Shown here in pieces: positions 33,744-39,119 of a DNA stretch of 39,119 nucleotides. Location of the stretch: contig CALFSK010000071.1 in assembly GCA_937916845.1 (NCBI GenBank), positions 1 through 39,119 of the forward strand, in the 5' to 3' direction. The stretch comes from an uncultured Lactobacillus sp. (GTDB lineage: Bacteria; Bacillota; Bacilli; Lactobacillales; Lactobacillaceae). Under the pieces are notes generated by a model. It saw only the letters and a program-made list of their open reading frames with translations. It made no database searches and was not told the DNA's origin. Each line of letters begins with the position of its first letter. Within the stretch, counting starts at the first letter, position 1. Both the position numbers and the translations under genes were made by a program.

Positions 33744-34670
33744 ATGTCACGTAAACTTGCAGTTATCGGGCTAGGCCATGTTGGTGACGCCGCAGCCCAC
33801 TACATCGTCGCTAACGGCTTCGCCGACGACTTAGTCTTAATCGATCCTAACGAAGGAAAGGTCGTTGCGGACGCCATTGATTTACAAGACGCCATGCCTA
33901 ACCTGCCATTCCATACCAACATCACCGTTAATGACTACAGTGCTTTAAAAGACGCCGACGTTATTATCTCCGCTTTAGGTGACATTAAGTTACAAGATAA
34001 CCCTAACAACGACCGCTTCGCAGAGCTCCCCTTTACTAGTGCACAAGTGAAAAACGTCGCTGCTAAAATTAAGGACAGTGGCTTCAACGGCATCATCGTT
34101 GCCATCACGAACCCCGTGGACGTCATCACTTCCATTTACCAATCCGTGACTGGTTTACCAAAGAAACACGTCATTGGGACCGGGACTTTGCTAGACTCAG
34201 CCCGGATGAAACACGCGGTCGCAGATGAATTACATATTGATTCGCGGTCGGTCGCCGGTTATAACTTGGGCGAACACGGCAATTCCCAATTCACGGCATG
34301 GTCAACGGTGCGGGTGTTGGGTCATCCAATTAGTGAAGTGGCCAAAGAAAAGCACTTGGATCTTGAAAAATTAGACAAACAGGCGCGTGAAGGTGGCTTC
34401 AAAGTCTTCCAAGGTAAGAAATACACGAGCTTTGGGGTTGCAACCGCAGCGGTTCGCTTAGCCAACACCGTTTTAAACAATGCGTTGACTGAATTGCCAG
34501 TTTCAAACTTCCGTGAAGAATACGGTGTTTACCTCTCCTATCCAGCTATCGTTGGCCGCGATGGGATCGTTGAACAGATTCAACTTGATTTAACTGAAGA
34601 TGAACTTAAAAAGCTCCAAATTTCAGCAGACTACATTAAGACTAAGTTTGCGGAAAGTTTAGCTAAATAA
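33744..34670 (+). CDS. hicD: L-2-hydroxyisocaproate dehydrogenase (L-HicDH)
   Basis: NAD-dependent reduction of branched-chain 2-oxo acids (e.g. 2-oxoisocaproate) to L-2-hydroxy acids. 308 aa. NAD loop VIGLGHVGDAAAH; catalytic residues of the L-LDH family: R154 region in GTGTLLDSARM and H178 in GYNLGEHGNSQF. The loop IKLQDNPNNDRFAELPFTS and the segment AVRLANTVLNNA follow L-HicDH of Weissella closely and differ from lactate dehydrogenases. AAAGGAG precedes the ATG. With the upstream aminotransferase type of activity, such an enzyme converts transaminated amino acids to hydroxy acids; this link is inferred. Confidence 0.9.
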   Translation: MSRKLAVIGLGHVGDAAAHYIVANGFADDLVLIDPNEGKVVADAIDLQDAMPNLPFHTNITVNDYSALKDADVIISALGDIKLQDNPNNDRFAELPFTSAQVKNVAAKIKDSGFNGIIVAITNPVDVITSIYQSVTGLPKKHVIGTGTLLDSARMKHAVADELHIDSRSVAGYNLGEHGNSQFTAWSTVRVLGHPISEVAKEKHLDLEKLDKQAREGGFKVFQGKKYTSFGVATAAVRLANTVLNNALTELPVSNFREEYGVYLSYPAIVGRDGIVEQIQLDLTEDELKKLQISADYIKTKFAESLAK

Positions 34671-34680
34671 ATATTTATTA

Positions 34681-34724
34681 AAAGGTACGGCCCAGAAATC
34701 TTAAAATTTCTGTGCCGTACCTTT
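34681..34724 (+). terminator. Terminator of hicD
   Basis: AAAGGTACGGCCCAGAAAT (34681-34699) / ATTTCTGTGCCGTACCTTT (34706-34724), one mismatch, then CTTTTACC. Confidence 0.9.
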
Positions 34725-34788
34725 CTTTTACCCCATCGCTCCAATATAAATTTAATGTTAGTCAGATTAACAACAAATACTTAGATGA

Positions 34789-34817
34789 GTGACTTTAAAA
34801 CACATTGGCACTATAAC
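34789..34817 (+). promoter_or_regulatory. Promoter of the serine hydrolase gene
   Basis: GTGACT (34789-34794), a 17-base spacer and TATAAC (34812-34817), about 30 bases before the start. Confidence 0.55.
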
Positions 34818-34847
34818 TAGGGTCATAAAAGAAGGGGGGATCTTTTT

Positions 34848-36875
34848 ATGACCCAAAAATCATTGACCCAACATCTAATCGTTGGTCTACTCAGTCTGAG
34901 CACTATTTTAGCAGTGCCGCAAATCGGTAACGCCGCTTCACGAACAAGTTATGCAAAAATCCGGCGTACTAAAAGGTCGCATTCAAAGCGAGTAACACGT
35001 TCCGCTACCGCCCGTGCCCGTCACTCAAAAAAGCAAAAACCAGAAAAAGCAATCGTAAAACCAACTAAACTAAAAATAACCAAAGCCACGACAAAACGTA
35101 CTAGTACTAAGCATATTAAATCCATAACCAAACAATTAACTGTAAAGTCGGTCCACTCAAAAGTAGCCGTACCTTCTACGAATACTCGCGTAGCTAAAAC
35201 AGCACCTACCAAACCAGCTCGGCAGGTAAGCCTCAATCAGGTAAAAAAACCTACTAATTTAAAGACAGCCACAGCGACCCGACCAACTGTTGAGTACAAT
35301 AAGCCATCAGCTTCTCACCCTACTTCAATTGCGGCGCCTACAAAGCTGGCACCATCATTGCGTACCGCCGCCCAACCGACTAAATCAGTGAAGACCGCCG
35401 TAATTACAGGCACACATTCTACCGTAACTCGGGACATTAAACCCGCAACGACTCACCCAATTAATCTAAAGATTGCAACGACCGTAAGCCCCAAACCAGC
35501 AGATCGCACCGTGGTTACTCATCCAGCCACTAGCAATCTTGCTAAGCGCACAAATCAAATCAGTATTAGCAATTCAAAAGTAGCACACTCTCAACCTGAT
35601 TCTTTAAAGCTTACTCCGGCCACGACTGCACATTCAAACACCAAAGTATCTGTTCTCAAAAGTACAGTTCAAGTTTCTATCAAGTCAGTACCTAAGAAAC
35701 AAGTCACCGCGACTACTCCTAAACTAAGCAGTCCACATCCAAAGGTAAGCACTAAAGTTGTACCAGCTAAGCCAACAACCACTACAGTTATCCGGATAGC
35801 ACAATTAGCTAAGTCGATCAAACAAGCACCAATACTCAAGAAAACTGCTACTACACCAACCGTAATAAAATCAGCACCTAAGCCTGCCCTAGCAAACAAA
35901 AAATTCTCCGCTCAACAAGCCTTAGCCAAAATCAATGCAATCATTAAACAAAATCACTTCATGGGGACACTGCTTGTGACTAACAACGGACCAGCTGGCG
36001 TCAAAATTTTTACTTATGGTGACTCCAACGTTGCCAAAAAGATTGCAAATACGACTGATGAAGTTTATCCCCTGGCTTCCCTTGAGAAGGCTTTAACTGG
36101 CGCAGTTATTCAACGTCTCATTAATCAACACAAATTGACAATGAACACGCCGTTAAGTCGCTTTTATCCACAAGTACGCTACGCTCGTGACGTTACAATC
36201 CGTGAACTTTTAGATCATACTTCCGGTATCCGCATGGACGAACCGACTCCTGACAAGCTATTAACCAATGAAACTGCCGCAGTCGATTTCACAATCAAGC
36301 ATCTAAAATCGACTAACCAACACGTTTGGAGCTACTCCAACGCAAACTTTACGTTACTAGCTGGGATTGTCAGCAAAGTTACGGGTAACAGTTTTATGTC
36401 TAATTTACAAACAGATGTGCTAGACCCATTGGGGATGAAACACACTTTTGTCTATAATCAGGTCCCAAGTAACATGCTTAAGCCCCTCGCGTACACCTAT
36501 AGTGATGGGACGTCTGACGCCGACAGTTTCTCCGCTAAATTACTTTCTAGCGAATTAGGTTGTGGTAACGTCTATGCTAGCGTTGGGGACTACTACACCT
36601 TTATTAATAACTTAGTCACCGGTAAACTCGATACGACCGCTGGCTTTATGGAACTGACTAATAATTTACAATCAACTTACTCTGGTGGCATTTACTACCG
36701 TAGCGACCATAGTATTCGAGTCGGTGGTACGGATAATGAGTTCCGAAGCTACTACGTTGGCTCCAATAATGGTAAAGTTGCAGTTGTCTTATTTGCTAAC
36801 CAAGGCGATTGGAGCATCGGCAATACCATCGATGGGCAAATATACCAAATTTTAACTCAAGCAAGTTCACTTTAA
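34848..36875 (+). CDS. Secreted serine hydrolase (beta-lactamase/PBP4* family) with ~310-residue Lys/Thr-rich linker
   Basis: 675 aa. Signal peptide to about residue 29 (cleavage near GNA-AS). Residues ~30-345 are a low-complexity region of Lys, Thr, Pro, Ser, Ala and Val with no recognisable domain, very basic. The C-terminal ~330 residues are a serine beta-lactamase-fold hydrolase: S411-L-E-K414 (SxxK), Y496-S-N498, and a triad motif in RVGGTDNEFRS replacing the K/H-T-G box. Family members hydrolyse D-amino-acid esters/peptides of the wall or lipid substrates; activity here is unknown. AAGGGGGG precedes the ATG. The linker is about as long as the catalytic domain, which is unusual; a related but shorter basic linker occurs in the protein at 26873-28255. 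Confidence 0.85.
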   Translation: MTQKSLTQHLIVGLLSLSTILAVPQIGNAASRTSYAKIRRTKRSHSKRVTRSATARARHSKKQKPEKAIVKPTKLKITKATTKRTSTKHIKSITKQLTVKSVHSKVAVPSTNTRVAKTAPTKPARQVSLNQVKKPTNLKTATATRPTVEYNKPSASHPTSIAAPTKLAPSLRTAAQPTKSVKTAVITGTHSTVTRDIKPATTHPINLKIATTVSPKPADRTVVTHPATSNLAKRTNQISISNSKVAHSQPDSLKLTPATTAHSNTKVSVLKSTVQVSIKSVPKKQVTATTPKLSSPHPKVSTKVVPAKPTTTTVIRIAQLAKSIKQAPILKKTATTPTVIKSAPKPALANKKFSAQQALAKINAIIKQNHFMGTLLVTNNGPAGVKIFTYGDSNVAKKIANTTDEVYPLASLEKALTGAVIQRLINQHKLTMNTPLSRFYPQVRYARDVTIRELLDHTSGIRMDEPTPDKLLTNETAAVDFTIKHLKSTNQHVWSYSNANFTLLAGIVSKVTGNSFMSNLQTDVLDPLGMKHTFVYNQVPSNMLKPLAYTYSDGTSDADSFSAKLLSSELGCGNVYASVGDYYTFINNLVTGKLDTTAGFMELTNNLQSTYSGGIYYRSDHSIRVGGTDNEFRSYYVGSNNGKVAVVLFANQGDWSIGNTIDGQIYQILTQASSL

Positions 36876-36894
36876 CAGAATCGTTTTATAAACC

Positions 36895-36943
36895 AAATTG
36901 AGCACTATGAGTTGGATTAACGCCAACTCATAGTGCTCAATTT
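36895..36943. terminator. Perfect 21-base-pair hairpin between convergent genes
   Basis: Arms at 36895-36915 and 36923-36943 are perfectly complementary (beginning AAATTGAGCACTATGAGTTG), with a seven-base loop. A short T-stretch follows on the plus strand (TTTCATTCT). It serves the serine hydrolase and the leftward gene at 36954. Confidence 0.8.
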
Positions 36944-36953
36944 CATTCTAAAA

Positions 36954-37148
36954 TTAACTAAATTCCATATCGTGATGGTTCGTCTTGGCTAACTGGGCAA
37001 CGATCTGCAACCAGTCTTTCATGCTGACCATGACAGCCGAATCCTGGGTATTGGGATTTTCCACCTCAATTGTATCGTGGCCCTGATTAACGATTGTTAG
37101 CAACTGGTTAATATTTTTCTTTGCCAATGCAGTAGTAACTTTCTTCAT
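36954..37148 (-). CDS. Orphan Phd/YefM-like small protein
   Basis: 64 residues from the ATG at 37148, which has GGGAGATGGG upstream; a longer in-frame start at 37214 lacks a good ribosome site. The pattern ALAKKNINQLLTIVNQGHDT, then a turn and AVMVSMKDWLQIVAQL, follows the Phd/YefM antitoxin core (A-R-x-N-hydrophobics, then avlIS-x-eDW). Typical family members are 75-90 residues and act with a toxin such as YoeB or Doc; no toxin gene is adjacent, and a hairpin follows 11 bases after the stop. It could be an orphan antitoxin, a regulator, or an unrelated fold. Moderate certainty only. Confidence 0.55.
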   Translation of the reverse strand: MKKVTTALAKKNINQLLTIVNQGHDTIEVENPNTQDSAVMVSMKDWLQIVAQLAKTNHHDMEFS

Positions 37149-37320
37149 ATAATACCCATCTCCCAATTCGTTCAACGTTGAAGTTATTGTCCACCAAGTG
37201 AGCTTACCCGTCAAGCGTTTCTGTTAGTCTTTTTTTACATAAGCTCACTTGAATTACTGCCCAGTATTTTACACTAGCTGGCAACCAGTTGCACTTATTA
37301 TGACCACACCTTAAGTAAAA

Positions 37321-37698
37321 CTAAAGCCGGGGCGTTTTAAACATCGATTTCAGCACATTACGAATGATTTTTAACTGTTCAGGCATAATTGGCTGCCCGT
37401 CGTATTCAAACTGGTTCTTATTATTCTCGACAATTTTTTTCAAATCAACCGCGGATGAGGCGGACACTCGTTCCGTCTTGACCTTATCTTTACCGACCAG
37501 TTTGGTATAACTAGTCCCTAAGACCTGCGCCACTTCCTTGAGCGTTCCCACCGAGGGCGTGTGTTTCTTCCAACTATAAATCGCACTAGCGCTCAACCCC
37601 GCTAAAGTTGCCACTTCCGCTAGCGTTAAGCCATTTTTTTTAGCAAACTGGCGAATATTTTTCAATAACTCACCGTTATCTAGCTTCATAAAAGCCAT
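37321..37698 (-). CDS. XRE-family HTH regulator
   Basis: 125 aa. HTH at about residues 8-60: LLKNIRQFAKKNGLTLAEVA, then TLAGLSASAIYSWKKHTPSV and the fourth helix TLKEVAQVLG. The C-terminal ~50 residues (VDLKKIVENNKNQFEYDGQP... RNVLKSMF) match the tail found on many lactic-acid-bacterial XRE regulators. The longest frame starts at a GTG (37707) that lies inside the ribosome site GGAGGTGG; the ATG at 37698 (or 37701) is the real start. Promoter ATGACA-17-TATAAA upstream. Divergent from the NlpC/P60 gene, which could be its target. Confidence 0.85.
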   Translation of the reverse strand: MAFMKLDNGELLKNIRQFAKKNGLTLAEVATLAGLSASAIYSWKKHTPSVGTLKEVAQVLGTSYTKLVGKDKVKTERVSASSAVDLKKIVENNKNQFEYDGQPIMPEQLKIIRNVLKSMFKTPRL

Positions 37699-37732
37699 CA
37701 TGCCCACCTCCTAATCTCTTTTAATACCATAA

Positions 37733-37761
37733 TTTATACTCGAATATAACACAATTGTCAT
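37733..37761 (-). promoter_or_regulatory. Promoter of the XRE regulator gene
   Basis: On the minus strand, ATGACA (37756-37761), a 17-base spacer and TATAAA (37733-37738). Confidence 0.6.
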
Positions 37762-37788
37762 TTGAAATATCTAATACTTAATAGAACC

Positions 37789-37802
37789 GCAAAACGTTTG
37801 CA
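37789..37802. promoter_or_regulatory. Candidate catabolite-response element (cre)
   Basis: GCAAAACGTTTGCA: the right half fits the cre consensus TGNAARCGNWWNCA fully and the left half misses two bases. It sits between the divergent XRE and NlpC/P60 genes. Confidence 0.35.
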
Positions 37803-37886
37803 ACAATTCTGTTACATTACTCGCTTATGATAGTAACATAGCTTGTTAATAACACGTCAAGAGCTCTCGGGGAGGAACTTCACATA

Positions 37887-38612
37887 ATGAAACAACGACT
37901 TATCGCATTAATTATCGCATCTTTAGGATTAGTATTCGGCTTATGGCAAGCACCAACTGCTTACGCCAGTACCCATCAAGTAACCAGTACCACTAAGGTA
38001 TCAAAAACTGGTTACATGAAAAAAGCTAACAACACGGCCATTTACAAAATGAGCGGTGCAGCTAATAATACGAAAATTAAAAAGATCGGTACGCTCAGTA
38101 CATATGGTAATCCAACTTGGTTCGTTACTAAGAAACGCCAAGTTGTCACCAACGGTAAAGTGAAGAAGTATTACTACGTCACTAAATCCGATAAAAAAGT
38201 TAAGGGCTGGGTTCGGACTTACACCGTTAAGAAGAGTAAGAAATCATTTACTAACCTTTACAAAGTTGCCAAATCTAAATTAGGTCACCGTTACGTTTAC
38301 GGTGCGGTTGGCCCAACCACTTTTGATTGCTCCGGTTACACTCGTTACTGCTTCAACAAGGCAGCCAAGAAGTCATTGCCTCGAGTTGCGCAATCACAAT
38401 ACAGCGCCTACAAGAAAGTTTCATCACATACTGCTAAAAAAGGTGACTTGGTCTTCTTCGGTAGCAACACTGGTAGCATTACCCACGTCGGCATTTATGT
38501 CGGTGGCGGTAAGATGATTGACGCTCAAAACAGTGGCGTTAAGAACGAACGGGTTTACGTTCCATGGTGGCACGCAGTTGGCTACTCACGTCCCGTTAAC
38601 TTTAAAGCTTAA
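37887..38612 (+). CDS. Secreted NlpC/P60 peptidoglycan endopeptidase
   Basis: 241 aa. Signal peptide with cleavage after AYA (~27). Residues ~30-112 form a small SH3-like or wall-binding region rich in Lys/Tyr/Val. The NlpC/P60 domain (~123-240) has the catalytic C148 in TTFDCSGYTRY, H200 in SITHVGIYVGGG, and the conserved ARKSL-like SLPRVAQSQY segment. The family cleaves gamma-D-Glu-diamino-acid bonds in the wall peptide stem. L. plantarum has several such endopeptidases; this seems to be one with a single domain. GGGGAGG precedes the ATG. A possible cre site lies about 85 bases upstream. Confidence 0.93.
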   Translation: MKQRLIALIIASLGLVFGLWQAPTAYASTHQVTSTTKVSKTGYMKKANNTAIYKMSGAANNTKIKKIGTLSTYGNPTWFVTKKRQVVTNGKVKKYYYVTKSDKKVKGWVRTYTVKKSKKSFTNLYKVAKSKLGHRYVYGAVGPTTFDCSGYTRYCFNKAAKKSLPRVAQSQYSAYKKVSSHTAKKGDLVFFGSNTGSITHVGIYVGGGKMIDAQNSGVKNERVYVPWWHAVGYSRPVNFKA

Positions 38613-38631
38613 TAACGATTATCAACTCCCC

Positions 38632-38657
38632 AACGACCTGATTAATTTCAGATCGTT
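38632..38657 (+). terminator. Terminator of the NlpC/P60 gene
   Basis: AACGACCTG (38632-38640) / CAGATCGTT (38649-38657), one mismatch, followed by TTTTGATTG. Confidence 0.8.
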
Positions 38658-38702
38658 TTTGATTGTCGTCATTATACCAAATTATGACATAGGTACCGTA
38701 AC

Positions 38703-38734
38703 AAAAAGGAGCTCCCACTTGGGAACTCCTTTTT
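38703..38734. terminator. Terminator of the DUF402 gene
   Basis: AAAAAGGAGCTCCC (38703-38716) / GGGAACTCCTTTTT (38721-38734), one mismatch, four-base loop; both ends suit bidirectional action. Confidence 0.85.
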
Positions 38735-38769
38735 GGACTTAATTACACTACTGACCAGCGTCAGCAGGG

Positions 38770-39119
38770 CTATTGCCGACGTGACAATTCTTGGTAACGA
38801 CTGTACCAAATATCGATGTATTCTTGTGAGAACGGTCCCTTCTTGTGCTTGATCCAGTCAACTAACACTTTAACATTTGCTTTTAAAATGCGATCCGTGT
38901 CAGCGGAATACTGCCATTGTGCACCGTGCTCTTCGTACTCGTCCACATCTAACAACCGGCGTTCACCATCCGGGAAGACTTTGACGTCCAAGTCATAGTC
39001 GATGTACTTCAAAGCCTCTTTATCTAACACGTATGGTGATGCTAAGTTGCAATAATATGAAACGCCGTTATCGCGAATCATCGCCACGATATTAAACCAA
39101 TAATGCTTATGAAAATAAA
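38770..39119 (-). CDS. DUF402-family nucleoside tri-/diphosphatase-like protein (5' end outside window)
   Basis: The frame stays open to the window edge; the start is not in the window. The visible ~116 residues begin [20 protein letters not shown], continue with [20 protein letters not shown] and [19 protein letters not shown], and end [14 protein letters not shown]. This is the C-terminal two-thirds of a DUF402 protein, normally about 177 residues; the Staphylococcus member (Ntdp) hydrolyses nucleoside tri- and diphosphates. The internal GTG/ATG near 39087 should not be taken as the start. The acidic metal-binding region ([13 protein letters not shown]) is present. Confidence 0.85.
   Translation of the reverse strand, partial: YFHKHYWFNIVAMIRDNGVSYYCNLASPYVLDKEALKYIDYDLDVKVFPDGERRLLDVDEYEEHGAQWQYSADTDRILKANVKVLVDWIKHKKGPFSQEYIDIWYSRYQELSRRQ

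Noticed and set aside
39000..39087. Internal GTG/ATG as the start of the DUF402 gene
   Set aside because: The frame remains open to the window edge with family-typical residues ([10 protein letters not shown]) upstream, so the true start lies outside.
1..39119. CRISPR arrays, transposases, integrases, tRNA or rRNA gene bodies
   Set aside because: No regularly spaced repeats, transposase or integrase motifs, or cloverleaf-type sequence were noticed on reading both strands.

Overview
The window comes from a low-to-moderate GC Gram-positive lactic acid bacterium, most likely the Lactiplantibacillus plantarum group. The reasons are the protein repertoire (LtaS-type lipoteichoic acid synthesis, a ptsHI operon, CtsR-controlled clpE, an Opp peptide transporter, L-2-hydroxyisocaproate dehydrogenase, a MucBP-domain protein), GGAGG ribosome sites and frequent GTG/TTG starts. 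The gene order agrees with what I remember of the L. plantarum chromosome, but I could not check this.

Layout. 1-9.2 kb is cell-envelope biology: an LTA synthase, a YkuJ-like protein, a PatA-type aminotransferase, a D,D-carboxypeptidase (DacA), and a three-gene operon (two GT4 glycosyltransferases plus a flippase-like membrane protein) that probably makes the diglycosyl-diacylglycerol anchor on which LTA is built. 9.3-11.4 kb is ptsH-ptsI. 11.4-14.3 kb holds a small unknown gene and clpE with a CtsR operator. 14.58-16.01 kb is a visibly AT-richer three-gene insertion: a putative toxin, an HTH antitoxin and a SecB-like chaperone. This is a toxin-antitoxin-chaperone (TAC) module in a monoderm lactic acid bacterium. 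16.3-22.9 kb is a MarR regulator and oppABCDF (transcribed leftward as A-B-C-D-F). 23.3-25.6 kb is a TauE/SafE-type exporter with its DUF1634 partner and a LysR regulator. 25.7-28.3 kb holds a MucBP protein lacking a signal peptide and a secreted protein with a basic linker. 28.4-34.7 kb is metabolism and translation: GlcU-type sugar uptake, release factor 3, a short 6-phosphogluconate dehydrogenase, an AI-2E-family membrane protein and L-HicDH. 34.8-39.1 kb holds a secreted serine hydrolase with a very long Lys/Thr-rich linker, a Phd/YefM-like orphan, an XRE regulator, a secreted NlpC/P60 peptidase, and a DUF402 protein cut by the window end.

Most noteworthy are the TAC locus; a dispersed element (three copies) that joins a bidirectional terminator hairpin to a conserved tail and lies each time between convergent genes; and RNA-level control signals: a terminator hairpin just ahead of the glcU ribosome site, a hairpin between oppA and oppB, and a long hairpin-rich leader before clpE. 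No CRISPR array, tRNA, rRNA gene or insertion sequence was recognised inside the window, although the first bases resemble a sequence that flanks rRNA genes in this genus.
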